From Lachnospiraceae bacterium (lineage in GTDB: Bacteria > Bacillota > Clostridia > Lachnospirales > Lachnospiraceae), in the NCBI GenBank assembly GCA_017395635.1, contig JAFQOE010000053.1, positions 1 through 58,549 on the forward strand: a stretch of DNA of 58,549 nucleotides, in the 5' to 3' direction. Below the pieces are notes generated by a model. It searched no databases. It worked only from the letters and a program-made list of their open reading frames with translations, and was not told where the DNA came from. Made by a program: the position numbers and the translations under genes. The first letter of the stretch is position 1. The number at the start of each line of letters is the position of its first letter. Below, piece by piece: positions 15,421-24,352 of this stretch.

Positions 15421-17265
15421 TTATGCCTGTACTTCATCAAACAGAGACTCAAACTCTTCTCTATCGATACGTTCCTTCTCAAGCAAACGTTCCGCACAAA
15501 GATGCAATACCGCTACATTGTCTTCCAAAATCTTTTTCGCTGCAACATAACACTCATCCACAATACATTTTACCTCTCGGTCAATTGCAGATGTTGTTTG
15601 TTCACCTAAGATCTTACGATGTCCGATATCTCTTCCAACAAATGTTTCCTCTTCATTCTCTGTTTCATAGTTAACCAAGCCCAACTCATCCGACATACCA
15701 TATTGTACAACCATAGCCCTTGCTGCCGCTGTTGCCTGCTTAATATCCTGATATGCACCGGTTGTAATATCGTCCATAACCATCTCTTCCGCAATACGTC
15801 CACCAAGACTCACCTTAATATCCTGTAAAATCTTACCCTTTGTATTGAACACATTATCATTTTCCGGAAGCGGCATCGTATAACCTGCTGCACCCTGTCC
15901 TGTTGGAATAATTGACACAGTATACACCGGTCCAACTCCCTCTAGTAAATGGAACAAAATCGCGTGTCCAGCCTCATGATAAGCAGTAATACGGCGTTCT
16001 TTCTCCGGTACAAGACGTGACTTTCTCTCCGTACCGATACCAACCTTAATAAATGCTTTATCCACATCTTCCTTGATAATAAACTTACGATTATCCTTAG
16101 CAGCACTAATCGCTGACTCATTCATCAGATTCTCCAAATCAGCACCCGCAAAACCTGCGGTTGTTCTTGCAATCTCATGCAAATCTACATCTTCACTCAA
16201 TGGTTTCTTCTTAGTATGAACCTTAAGAATCTCTTCTCTTCCTTTCACATCCGGTCTGCCAACATTAATCTTACGATCAAAACGACCCGGACGAAGAATT
16301 GCCGGATCCAAAATATCCACACGGTTAGTTGCTGCCAACACGATAATTCCTTCGTTAACTGAGAAACCATCCATCTCTACCAACATCTGATTCAACGTCT
16401 GCTCACGCTCATCATGTCCACCACCAAGACCGGTACCTCTTCTTCTTGCTACTGCGTCAATCTCATCAATGAAAATGATACATGGCGCGTTGCGTTTTGC
16501 CTCCGCAAACAAATCTCTTACTCGAGATGCACCAACACCAACAAACATCTCCACAAAATCAGAACCCGAAATTGTAAAGAATGGCACATGTGCTTCTCCT
16601 GCCACAGCCTTTGCAAGCAAAGTCTTACCGGTTCCCGGAGGACCCACCAATAAAATGCCCTTTGGAATTCTTGCACCCAACTCAACGTACTTACCCGGAC
16701 TCTTCAAGAAATCAACCACTTCTTCCAAATCCTCTTTTTCTTCTCTAAGACCTGCAACATCTTCAAAAGTAATCTTGTTATCTGCTTCTGATGTCATCCT
16801 TGCACGACTCTTTCCAAAGTTGGCCATGGCACCACCACCATTACCGGCTCCCTGCATGCCAACCATTAACACCATAAACACTATAAACGCAATCAAACCT
16901 ACAATATATGGCAACGTTTTCTCCAGAAGGGTCGGACGAGCCACGTCACTCATCTGGAATTTTATATCAGAATCTTTATCCACCAACTCATTGTAGAAAT
17001 CTTGAAACTCATTCACATCTGTGATATAGAAGATTACTTTGGAATAATCTTTCATAGCAACTTCTACTGTACCCGTCGGTACCTCTGCGTTTTGTCGAAC
17101 ATAAACACTTGTTACATTACCTTTTTTCACATCTGTTGCGAATTTCGTTTCTGTATAAGTCATGTCTACATTTTGATTTCCATTCTGAATCAGTATAATC
17201 ACACCAAAAATAAGTGCAAAGAGAATCAGATAAGATATCAAACTTCTTTTCACGTTCTTATTCAT
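15421..17265 (-). CDS. ftsH: ATP-dependent zinc metalloprotease FtsH
   Basis: A 614-residue membrane AAA+ protease that extracts and degrades membrane and short-lived regulatory proteins. Two membrane helices (about 10-27 and 117-137) flank an extracytoplasmic domain. The AAA module has Walker A GPPGTGKT (208-215), Walker B IIFIDEID (263-270) and the second region of homology ending RPGRFDR. The protease domain has the zinc motif HEAGH (430-434). The Gly-rich [10 protein letters not shown] after the second helix is typical. It is the last gene of the spoIIE-tilS-hpt-ftsH run, an order conserved from Bacillus. No missing residues were noticed. Confidence 0.98.
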   Translation of the reverse strand: MNKNVKRSLISYLILFALIFGVIILIQNGNQNVDMTYTETKFATDVKKGNVTSVYVRQNAEVPTGTVEVAMKDYSKVIFYITDVNEFQDFYNELVDKDSDIKFQMSDVARPTLLEKTLPYIVGLIAFIVFMVLMVGMQGAGNGGGAMANFGKSRARMTSEADNKITFEDVAGLREEKEDLEEVVDFLKSPGKYVELGARIPKGILLVGPPGTGKTLLAKAVAGEAHVPFFTISGSDFVEMFVGVGASRVRDLFAEAKRNAPCIIFIDEIDAVARRRGTGLGGGHDEREQTLNQMLVEMDGFSVNEGIIVLAATNRVDILDPAILRPGRFDRKINVGRPDVKGREEILKVHTKKKPLSEDVDLHEIARTTAGFAGADLENLMNESAISAAKDNRKFIIKEDVDKAFIKVGIGTERKSRLVPEKERRITAYHEAGHAILFHLLEGVGPVYTVSIIPTGQGAAGYTMPLPENDNVFNTKGKILQDIKVSLGGRIAEEMVMDDITTGAYQDIKQATAAARAMVVQYGMSDELGLVNYETENEEETFVGRDIGHRKILGEQTTSAIDREVKCIVDECYVAAKKILEDNVAVLHLCAERLLEKERIDREEFESLFDEVQA

Positions 17266-17289
17266 AATTTAATAGTCTCCTTTTTCTTT

Positions 17290-17811
17290 CTATGCCTTTA
17301 CCACGCCGATGTAAGGAAGATTACGATATTTCTGTGCATAATCCAATCCATATCCAACTACAAACTCATCCGGTATTTCAAAACCACAATAATCCGTAAT
17401 CACATCTGTCACTCTACGATCCGGTTTATCTAACAATGTAATAATTTTAAGACTTGCCGGGTTTCTTCCTTCTAATAAATTTCTCAAATGGAATAGTGTA
17501 TTACCGGAATCCACAATATCCTCTACGATAATAACATCTTTTCCTTCTATATCTTCATCTAATTCCTTCTTAACCGTAATATGCCCTGCAGACACCATTC
17601 CATTACCATAAGAGGAAACGGACATAAAGTCCATTGTAACCGGTACGGTAATTCTTTTCGCCAACTCACAGGCAAAAAATACACTACCTTTCAAAATAAC
17701 AATCAAATGCAACTCTTTGCCTGCATAATCTTCACTAATTTGTTGTGCCAGCTCACAAATTCTCGCATCCACTTTCTCTTCTGAAATCATTACGTCGATT
17801 TGATGTTCCAT
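17290..17811 (-). CDS. hpt: hypoxanthine phosphoribosyltransferase
   Basis: A 173-residue purine salvage enzyme converting hypoxanthine (and usually guanine) plus PRPP to IMP or GMP. The PRPP-binding signature VIIVEDIVDSGNTL is complete, and the flexible loop region (DFMSVSSYGNGM) and the C-terminal DEFVVGYGLDYAQKYRN are typical of HPRT. It lies two bases downstream of tilS and 25 bases upstream of ftsH, the same tilS-hprT-ftsH order as in Bacillus subtilis, so it is cotranscribed with both. Confidence 0.97.
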   Translation of the reverse strand: MEHQIDVMISEEKVDARICELAQQISEDYAGKELHLIVILKGSVFFACELAKRITVPVTMDFMSVSSYGNGMVSAGHITVKKELDEDIEGKDVIIVEDIVDSGNTLFHLRNLLEGRNPASLKIITLLDKPDRRVTDVITDYCGFEIPDEFVVGYGLDYAQKYRNLPYIGVVKA

Positions 17812-17813
17812 GT

Positions 17814-19319
17814 TTACTCTCCTTCGTACATTATCTTTAAAATCATTTTACTGTGTTCTGAAACTTTATACTCTTCACATCTGCGTCGACCGATAATCCA
17901 TAGTACGTCAGACCCCTCGGCTAACACTAATATCTTATTACGCTGCTCTGTCGGAACTTTCTCATCAATATAGTAACGAGATAGCTTTTTGCGATCACCT
18001 TTTGCATTCATCACAAAGGAGTCCTCAGGCTCGCCAACTCTTACGCGCAACGCAAACTTCATTCTATCACATTCAAAGAATTTAGTATAGTTATTTTTGG
18101 AATTTGAAGCTTCATTTACCAATGTATTCCATTGTTGCTCTGTACATTGATTTTTCATATATAAATGAACTTTTAACTTTCCATAATCCGACAAAGAAAA
18201 ACAATGTTCTCGTTCTTCGTTTTGCATCATCTGTAGCCAATCAATGTGTATGCCACACGCAGATAACGCCTCAACCTTTTCTAAGCTTTTCCGAATTTTT
18301 AACTTTTCATACGATATTTCTGCTATCATTGCATATGGCAGCATAATTTTCTTACCACTTTGATTATCCAACAAATCATATACAGCCTGCACGTGTACAC
18401 TGCCAATGTCCTTTTTCTTCCCACACACCTTTGCCATCATCTCATACAGAACAGCTTTTGCCAAAATCTCTTCTTGTTGCATCAAACGATTCCGATTTGT
18501 TTCACAAACACCTTCCGCAGTCATTACCACTTCCTTCGCAATGCAGTTATCTACCGCATGCTGAAAGAATGTTTTGTACTCTCTCATCTCATCCGCATAT
18601 TCTGCAATATGCCTTACCGCCTGTGCATTCACCTGTTCTAACACCGGAAGCACTTGATTGCGGATACAATTACGGGAATACGTATTATCTTCATTGGTAC
18701 AGTCTTCCATCCACATAACATTGTTTTCTTGTAGCCAATGTAGCAATTCTTCTTTTCTGCAATTTAATAACGGACGGATAATTTTCTTCTCCTGTTTATC
18801 ACTCAAGCATTTTTTTGTTGATACGTCATTCTCGCCTTGTCTGTTCCACAACTCTGTCACCGGATGAATCCCTTCCAGTCCGGCCATCCGGCTACCACGA
18901 ACAAGATGAAACAATACTGTCTCAGCCTGGTCATCCATATGATGCGCTATTGCCAGTTTCTTTGCTCCAACCTGATTCATCACATCATCAAAACACCGGT
19001 AACGATAAATGCGTCCCATTTCCTCCTCGGACACACCTTGTTCCTTCGCCATAGCAGGTATATCAGCTTCAAACAAGTAAAATGGTATCTCCAGCTCATC
19101 ACTCAGTTTCCTTGCGTATTCCGCGTCTTTAGAAGCCTCCATTCGAATCCCATGATTGATGTGAACCGTAAATAATTCCAGCGCATATATTTTTTTCAAA
19201 CTCTGTAACACAAGAAGAAGAGCTACCGAATCCGCACCTCCGGATAATCCCACTACGATTCGATCACCCTTTTCCATCATATTCCACTTTTTTGTATATT
19301 GCTCTACCTTAGTTACCAT
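17814..19319 (-). CDS. tilS: tRNA(Ile) lysidine synthetase TilS
   Basis: A PP-loop ATPase of about 501 residues that converts C34 of the CAT-anticodon tRNA-Ile to lysidine so that AUA codons are read as isoleucine. The PP-loop SGGADSVALLLVL and the following HINHGIR and HHMDDQAET motifs are all present, and a substrate-binding C-terminal domain ends in the RRRCEEYKVSEHSKM region. The start at 19319 matches the usual N-terminus (KVEQYTKKWNMMEKGDR); a longer frame opens at 19352 and overlaps spoIIE, so the start is uncertain by eleven codons. Confidence 0.95.
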   Translation of the reverse strand: MVTKVEQYTKKWNMMEKGDRIVVGLSGGADSVALLLVLQSLKKIYALELFTVHINHGIRMEASKDAEYARKLSDELEIPFYLFEADIPAMAKEQGVSEEEMGRIYRYRCFDDVMNQVGAKKLAIAHHMDDQAETVLFHLVRGSRMAGLEGIHPVTELWNRQGENDVSTKKCLSDKQEKKIIRPLLNCRKEELLHWLQENNVMWMEDCTNEDNTYSRNCIRNQVLPVLEQVNAQAVRHIAEYADEMREYKTFFQHAVDNCIAKEVVMTAEGVCETNRNRLMQQEEILAKAVLYEMMAKVCGKKKDIGSVHVQAVYDLLDNQSGKKIMLPYAMIAEISYEKLKIRKSLEKVEALSACGIHIDWLQMMQNEEREHCFSLSDYGKLKVHLYMKNQCTEQQWNTLVNEASNSKNNYTKFFECDRMKFALRVRVGEPEDSFVMNAKGDRKKLSRYYIDEKVPTEQRNKILVLAEGSDVLWIIGRRRCEEYKVSEHSKMILKIMYEGE

Positions 19320-19339
19320 ACTCTCACCATTTAATTTTA

Positions 19340-21436
19340 TCACTTCTCCCATATTCCAGCTATGAGAATTGTACTGTCATCACGCAGATTTCCTCTCTGC
19401 ATGCGTTCTACTTCCGCCATGATATTCTCAGCCATAACTTGTACATTGCTGGTTTTCTGTTTAGCAATCACATCTGCCACATATTCCTCTTTGTCTTCAA
19501 AGACAATTCCATCCAACACGCCATCACTTACCATAACGATAATATCACCATGATATAGCTTTCTCGAGCATGTGTCAAACTCCACTTGTTCTAAAACTCC
19601 AACCGGAAGCGAAGTAGAACAAATATATTCCACTTTATCATCCCTTTTAATAAATGTGGTAGACGCACCAAGCTTTATAAAATCCACATTGCCATTATAC
19701 AAATCCAATACCGCTAAATCCAACGAAGAACTGGCATTTCCATCTGACAAAAAACTAACAAAGGAATTCAATAATTCTATTGCAAGTTCTTTACAAAAGC
19801 CGGCAGACAATAGTTGTTCCAACAGTTCCACCACCTGCCCACTTTTTTTATATGCATTTTCTCCAGTTCCCATTCCATCCGACAGCATCAAAACCGCTTT
19901 CTGCTCATCCATTTTGCTTATAGAAAAATTATCCCCACACAGATTCTCACCTTTACGATTTCTCCTCACAACACCTGTTGTAACCAAAAATCTCCCCTCT
20001 TCCACAAAGCAATACTTTGTCTGTGTTGAACACACCGGCTCTTGGCCACGTTCCACACAAACCATAGCCTTACCTAATATTCCACTCAATCTTTCTGCAA
20101 GTTCTTCTCCCATTACAAGTTTTTCACGATGAAGAAAACAACTAACATAGACCTTGACCATATCATTCTTATCTTTAATCAATATTGCCTTCGACACTCC
20201 CACACCTATACGTCCAAAGCTTTCTACAATCCTTCCTTCAAAAAATTCGCTCTGAGCCGAACAATCCACCATTTCTGCAGGAAACGTGGTAATAACGTCT
20301 CCAATCTGCCCCAACTGGCGAATAAAATTTTTACGTAGTTCTGCCAAACGATTGCTTTGGAATTCCACCACATTCAACAATGAAATCCCATCTCCACTAA
20401 GATAAATATTACTCAACCCATGCGGTTCAAATGTATTTCTCTCTTCTTCATGATCTTGTAACATTTTCTCCATGGATAAAAATGCTTGTCCGAAATTTTC
20501 AATTCTACTTTTAGTAGCTTCCTGGATTAAAATATCTTGAAAAAAATCTGTACCACACTCTCTAACAGCGGAAATCTGCTTAAGCCATTTGCGTGGAGTT
20601 ACAAGGAAAATCCCGGCAGAAAGCAATGTTGCAAACAACATTTCTTTTTTTAGCAAACTATTATCATACATGTATGCCAAGGAAATATAACCGCTAAAAT
20701 AGGCTAACAAAACTCCAACCTTGCCCATATCCTTCAGCAGAATCATCAAGCCTGATAACAAAATCATAACTGCCAAAAAATTCACATTTGCAGTCTGAAA
20801 TGCCAACACCAGGCCAACCAACGCACCGGTTGCCATACCAACGCCACCATCAAATCGATAGTTGTTATACAACAAAATTATGCTACATAATAACAGTAGC
20901 AAATGAAACGGCTTTGTAATAAGCGGACACCCAAACAAAGCTACCACCAAAATTGCAAACAGGCCGATAAAACGCTCATTATTAGCAAACATCCGACTCG
21001 TTCCAACCCTCAAAGCAACCAAACCTTCTTTAAATATAATTACAAAACAAGTTACAATAATACCCTCCAGCAACACATACACCACACTGATATCCTGTCG
21101 AGTAATCAGATATTGAAAAGGCATACTAATCGCCCAAAGTACCATACCTGCCGCCAAAGCTATCTGGTTATTGGTTGAAAAGAGCATCTTGCGGTCTGTA
21201 CGCTTTAACATAACCATGAGAAACAGAATTACCATGGAGTATCGAAGCGCCGATTCCATCCCCATTTTACTTAAAACTCCAAGTATCATAATGACATACA
21301 TTCCAACCGAACTTTTATTCTGTATATATGCTGCCATAAAAAATGGCACAACAAAAGGATACAATCCCAGCATTTGACAACGTGCCACAAAAAACGCCAG
21401 AATATGTATCCCTATTTTTTCTATCGAATAACGCAT
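19340..21436 (-). CDS. spoIIE: stage II sporulation protein E, membrane PP2C phosphatase
   Basis: A 698-residue protein with about ten hydrophobic segments in the first 290 residues, a central FtsZ-interacting-type region, and a C-terminal PP2C phosphatase domain (about 480-698) with DGMGTGENAY and SDGVLDGI metal-binding motifs. In the forespore SpoIIE dephosphorylates SpoIIAA and so releases sigma-F; it also acts at the polar septum. GGAGGG precedes the start. It is somewhat shorter than the Bacillus protein (about 827), as is common in Clostridia. Its 3' end overlaps the longer tilS frame. Its presence, with spoVT, yabP and yabQ, indicates a sporulation-capable lineage. Confidence 0.96.
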   Translation of the reverse strand: MRYSIEKIGIHILAFFVARCQMLGLYPFVVPFFMAAYIQNKSSVGMYVIMILGVLSKMGMESALRYSMVILFLMVMLKRTDRKMLFSTNNQIALAAGMVLWAISMPFQYLITRQDISVVYVLLEGIIVTCFVIIFKEGLVALRVGTSRMFANNERFIGLFAILVVALFGCPLITKPFHLLLLLCSIILLYNNYRFDGGVGMATGALVGLVLAFQTANVNFLAVMILLSGLMILLKDMGKVGVLLAYFSGYISLAYMYDNSLLKKEMLFATLLSAGIFLVTPRKWLKQISAVRECGTDFFQDILIQEATKSRIENFGQAFLSMEKMLQDHEEERNTFEPHGLSNIYLSGDGISLLNVVEFQSNRLAELRKNFIRQLGQIGDVITTFPAEMVDCSAQSEFFEGRIVESFGRIGVGVSKAILIKDKNDMVKVYVSCFLHREKLVMGEELAERLSGILGKAMVCVERGQEPVCSTQTKYCFVEEGRFLVTTGVVRRNRKGENLCGDNFSISKMDEQKAVLMLSDGMGTGENAYKKSGQVVELLEQLLSAGFCKELAIELLNSFVSFLSDGNASSSLDLAVLDLYNGNVDFIKLGASTTFIKRDDKVEYICSTSLPVGVLEQVEFDTCSRKLYHGDIIVMVSDGVLDGIVFEDKEEYVADVIAKQKTSNVQVMAENIMAEVERMQRGNLRDDSTILIAGIWEK

Positions 21437-21535
21437 ACACTATCCCTCCCACTTAATAAAGTGGGAAAATTATATTTCATATATCAAAAGAAAAATGTCA
21501 TATATCGCAACCATCCCTCGCAAAATACGACATTC

Positions 21536-21841
21536 TTAATCATTGGATGGCTCTATTAGAATTTCGTCCGGATATACCAATCCAAGTTTCTCCTTTGCCA
21601 CTTCTTCCATATATTTCTTTGTCTGCATATATTTTTTCAACTCTTCCAATTCCTTGGTTCTCTTTTCCTCTTCCTGAATCTGTTTCTCGATGGATGCTTT
21701 TTTCTCTGCCAATTCTTCACTTTGACTCTTAAGGTTCTGTACCCGGACAAACAATACAAGACAGAACACTACTACAACAAACGCGATCATAGAAAGACCT
21801 TTATTATTCCCTTGTCTCTTTTTTCTTCTTCTCTTACTCAT
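21536..21841 (-). CDS. divIC: DivIC/FtsL-family septum formation initiator
   Basis: A 101-residue bitopic protein: basic cytoplasmic start (KRRRKKRQ), one membrane helix (about 18-33), then a coiled coil rich in K/E/L (residues about 36-75). It matches the septum-formation-initiator family that forms the FtsQBL-type divisome complex. Its position between yabQ and spoIIE is the same as divIC in Bacillus, which supports the name over FtsL. A GTAAC hairpin repeat lies 22 bases before its start. The S1-domain gene yabR usually found next is absent. Confidence 0.92.
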   Translation of the reverse strand: MSKRRRKKRQGNNKGLSMIAFVVVVFCLVLFVRVQNLKSQSEELAEKKASIEKQIQEEEKRTKELEELKKYMQTKKYMEEVAKEKLGLVYPDEILIEPSND

Positions 21842-21862
21842 ATTGTCTCCTGTTTCTTTATC

Positions 21863-21891
21863 TGTAACTATTCATTACATTCATAGTTACA
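21863..21891 (-). repeat. GTAAC hairpin repeat, copy between yabQ and divIC
   Basis: GTAACTAT (21864-21871) and ATAGTTAC (21883-21890) are perfect complements with the loop TCATTACATTC, flanked by T and A. It fills most of the 53-base gap between two operon genes, 22 bases 5' of divIC. Confidence 0.75.
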
Positions 21892-21894
21892 ATT

Positions 21895-22317
21895 CTATCT
21901 TCCTTTAATTGCCATTGTAACTTGTGAAACTATATTTTTCAATGCTTTTCTTATCCAAATCGCCATCACCACAAATGGTCTTTTCCAATAAAATTTCATT
22001 TTTTCCCAATAAGGAAGTATACACTTTATCACTCGTAACAGCAAGCCGCTTAAAGTAAGCAGATACAGTACCACACCTAAAAACATCCCCAAAAAAGCAT
22101 AACCACGCAATACGCCCTGATTGTAACGAAAAAGCGTCCGAAACACAAGCCCGGCAGTGAAAATCCAATAAATCAAATCTTCTATGTCAACCAACCAATC
22201 CTTATGCCGAAACAAGAGTCGCAATATTCTTACCGCATCATAAATCATTGCAAGCAAAGCCCCAAGAGACAGGCATATCATAAACAAATGTGCTTCGTCA
22301 TATATCAAATCCGCCAT
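21895..22317 (-). CDS. yabQ: spore cortex biosynthesis protein YabQ
   Basis: A 140-residue integral membrane protein with about four hydrophobic segments. The pattern with ALLAMIYDAVRILRLLFRH followed by VDIEDLIYWIFTAGLVF is characteristic of YabQ, which is required for spore cortex formation in Bacillus and sits in the outer forespore membrane. It starts eight bases after yabP, and the order yabO(rqcP)-yabP-yabQ-divIC is the conserved one. The C-terminal 25 residues are basic. Confidence 0.92.
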   Translation of the reverse strand: MADLIYDEAHLFMICLSLGALLAMIYDAVRILRLLFRHKDWLVDIEDLIYWIFTAGLVFRTLFRYNQGVLRGYAFLGMFLGVVLYLLTLSGLLLRVIKCILPYWEKMKFYWKRPFVVMAIWIRKALKNIVSQVTMAIKGR

Positions 22318-22325
22318 AAGTCCAC

Positions 22326-22610
22326 CTACTTAAACAAACGGTCAAAAAATCCATTCTCGCCTTTTAAACCCGGTTTCATATCGGAATAGGTAAAAGAGTC
22401 CACTCTTCCATCCACTTCCACTTCCCCCTTGTCCATGGCTAATTTTGTAACATTTAATTCCTTACCCTTAATTAATAACATGCCCTGTTCTGTCTCTAAC
22501 AAGACTTCATTCGGATCAAATGATATTACTGCATTCACTCCCGTCACAGTTCCTGCGCCACGATTCATCAATGTAATTCTTTGTCCTTTGGTCGTACGAA
22601 CCTCTTCCAT
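22326..22610 (-). CDS. yabP: sporulation protein YabP
   Basis: A 94-residue protein of the YabP/YqfC family: RITLMNRGAGTVTGVNAVISFD, then LLETEQGMLLIKGKELNVTKL and GEVEVDGRV, which are the expected short beta-strand repeats. It works with YabQ in assembly of the spore coat or cortex. In Bacillus, yabP and yabQ are under sigma-E; no promoter was identified here. It is adjacent to yabQ with an eight-base gap. Confidence 0.93.
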   Translation of the reverse strand: MEEVRTTKGQRITLMNRGAGTVTGVNAVISFDPNEVLLETEQGMLLIKGKELNVTKLAMDKGEVEVDGRVDSFTYSDMKPGLKGENGFFDRLFK

Positions 22611-22736
22611 TTTTCATCCCGCCTTTCTCTGGGTTAGTTTTTACCTATACACCTCTATAACCAGTTTCAACCGGCAGCTCATATGCATAACCTAACCTTC
22701 TAGCTCTATCCTATGACGGAACAACAAAATATATGA

Positions 22737-22976
22737 TTATAAGTATTTGAACATTTCCTTTGCGTCTTCCTTTTTGGTAGATTCCACAATCTGCGTAACC
22801 TCTACCGCTACATTCTTGTTTCCAAAAGAGATATCGATACGATCACCAACCTTGACATCGACAGACGCTTTTGCAACACGTCCATTTACCATAACTCTTC
22901 CTGCATCACAGGCCTCATTGGCAACCGTGCGTCTTTTGATTATTCTTGAAACCTTTAAATATTTATCTAGTCTCAT
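22737..22976 (-). CDS. rqcP: S4-domain RNA-binding protein RqcP (YabO)
   Basis: A 79-residue S4 domain protein, [27 protein letters not shown] being split across the first 27 residues with the classical S4 helix-turn pattern, followed by [20 protein letters not shown]. This is the RqcP/HslR family, known in Bacillus to assist RqcH in C-terminal alanine tailing on stalled 50S subunits. The start at 22976 is supported by AAAGGAAAG upstream; the longer frame adds 16 residues before the S4 fold and is unlikely. It follows hup after a strong hairpin. Confidence 0.92.
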   Translation of the reverse strand: MRLDKYLKVSRIIKRRTVANEACDAGRVMVNGRVAKASVDVKVGDRIDISFGNKNVAVEVTQIVESTKKEDAKEMFKYL

Positions 22977-23022
22977 GTCTGAATCTTTCCTTTCATTTAT
23001 TCTCTCAACAATATCATAACGC

Positions 23023-23055
23023 AAGAAGGCTGTTACGAAACGTAACAGCCTTCTT
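23023..23055 (-). terminator. strong hairpin between hup and rqcP
   Basis: AAGAAGGCTGTTACG (23023-23037) and CGTAACAGCCTTCTT (23041-23055) are perfect 15-base complements with a three-base loop. There is no T tract on the minus side, so it may stabilise the hup mRNA 3' end or terminate only partly, allowing readthrough into rqcP. Confidence 0.75.
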
Positions 23056-23073
23056 AATATTTAACAAAATCTA

Positions 23074-23349
23074 TTATTTGTTAACAACGTCCTTTAAAGC
23101 CTTACCAGCTTTGAACTTAGGTGCCTTAGAAGCAGCGATCTTCATAGACTCACCAGTCTTAGGATTTCTACCCTCGCGAGCTGGTCTCTCAACTACTTCA
23201 AATGTACCAAAACCAACTAACTGAATCTTCTCACCCTTTGTTAACTCCTCAGCTACTACATCTGTGAAAGCCTTTAATGCCTTCTCTGCATCTTTCTTAG
23301 ATAATTCAGTCTTCTCAGCCATTGCTGCAACTAATTCTGTTTTGTTCAT
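23074..23349 (-). CDS. hup: HU-family DNA-binding protein
   Basis: A 91-residue histone-like protein of exact family length. The DNA-binding beta-arm with RPAREGRNPKTGE and the core GFGTFEV are intact. HU bends and compacts DNA as a dimer. AGGAGGAA precedes the start, and a near-consensus promoter lies about 85 bases upstream, consistent with high expression. Codon use is strongly biased compared with neighbours, as expected of an abundant protein. Confidence 0.97.
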   Translation of the reverse strand: MNKTELVAAMAEKTELSKKDAEKALKAFTDVVAEELTKGEKIQLVGFGTFEVVERPAREGRNPKTGESMKIAASKAPKFKAGKALKDVVNK

Positions 23350-23429
23350 AGGAATAGTTCCTCCTCTTAAATTATATTATATAGTATTTCTTTTATTTCC
23401 TCGCCACCGTAAGGCAAGTCCTAACAGTA

Positions 23430-23458
23430 GTTATACTCGTTTGCCCCATATTTGTCAA
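23430..23458 (-). promoter_or_regulatory. hup promoter
   Basis: Minus-strand TTGACA (23458-23453), 17-base spacer, TATAAC (23435-23430). This is one of the best sigma-A matches in the window. Confidence 0.8.
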
Positions 23459-23666
23459 GCAAATACCTATATTATTGGTTTTTTTGTATAAAATAGTAGA
23501 AATTTTCAAGAGAGGATTCGACAAAATCTATTCATTTTGCCTTTTCACATTGTGCATTTTTCACATTTTTCTTCTTACATTTTTATACAATTTTACCTCT
23601 TGCATTTTGACTCTTTTTCCATCTAAAAAGCCCTCAAGCCTTTGATTTCTCTATATTTTCTGAAAA
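23459..23666. other. intergenic region between hup and spoVT
   Basis: AT-rich with many pyrimidine tracts (TTTTCACATT-like repeats). No gene, convincing terminator or repeat family was seen. Confidence 0.5.
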
Positions 23667-24212
23667 TTAGCCTTCCATTTGCTTCCCAAGGAAATTAGCA
23701 GCTATCACCGCTGCCTTTCTTTCTGTTTCTGTCAACGGATTACGACTATCTTTATTGAGAATAATTACTGACCCAATTGCGTCTCCTTCACAGATAATTG
23801 TTTGAACAATCTGACCTTCATATACATCCTCATCGCCTGTAATCTTAATATATTTTTTCTCGCCCTTCTTTGCCATAATGGCTTCTCTGTCATTAATAGC
23901 CTCTTCTAATTCTTTATGAAGTGGTTTACCAAGCAAATCTTTTTTGGCTACACCGGACACCGCAATAATCTGATCTCTATCCGTCACACAAACCGGACAT
24001 CCAAGAATCTGTGCTGTCGCATCCACATATTCCTGCGCAAAAATACTAAGCTCACCAATAGGCGAATATTTTTTTAACACAATCTCTCCATCCTTGTCAG
24101 TAAAAATTTCCAACGGATCACCTTCTCGGATTCTCAATGTTCTACGAATCTCTTTCGGGACCACAATTCTTCCCAATTCGTCGATTCTTCTTACAATACC
24201 TGTTGCTTTCAT
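23667..24212 (-). CDS. spoVT: stage V sporulation protein T, AbrB-type regulator
   Basis: A 181-residue transcription factor. Residues 1-50 form the swapped-hairpin AbrB/SpoVT DNA-binding domain (GIVRRIDELGRIVVPKEIRRTLRI), followed by a GAF-like domain (about 60-178). SpoVT modulates sigma-G dependent genes in the forespore. The family length is exact. In Bacillus it heads the same cluster (spoVT-yabM-yabN-yabO); yabM and mazG/yabN are missing here and hup takes their place. Confidence 0.96.
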   Translation of the reverse strand: MKATGIVRRIDELGRIVVPKEIRRTLRIREGDPLEIFTDKDGEIVLKKYSPIGELSIFAQEYVDATAQILGCPVCVTDRDQIIAVSGVAKKDLLGKPLHKELEEAINDREAIMAKKGEKKYIKITGDEDVYEGQIVQTIICEGDAIGSVIILNKDSRNPLTETERKAAVIAANFLGKQMEG

Positions 24213-24352
24213 ATGTTATTCTCTCCTTTTTACAAATATTTTTGATATACGAATAATTCGTTGCAATACAACTCTCGTAATTCTACCGTGAAAGTAGTAT
24301 CTGTAAAAAGTGTGAGAATATACCAACAATAATGTTTTATTGCTGTTTTGTT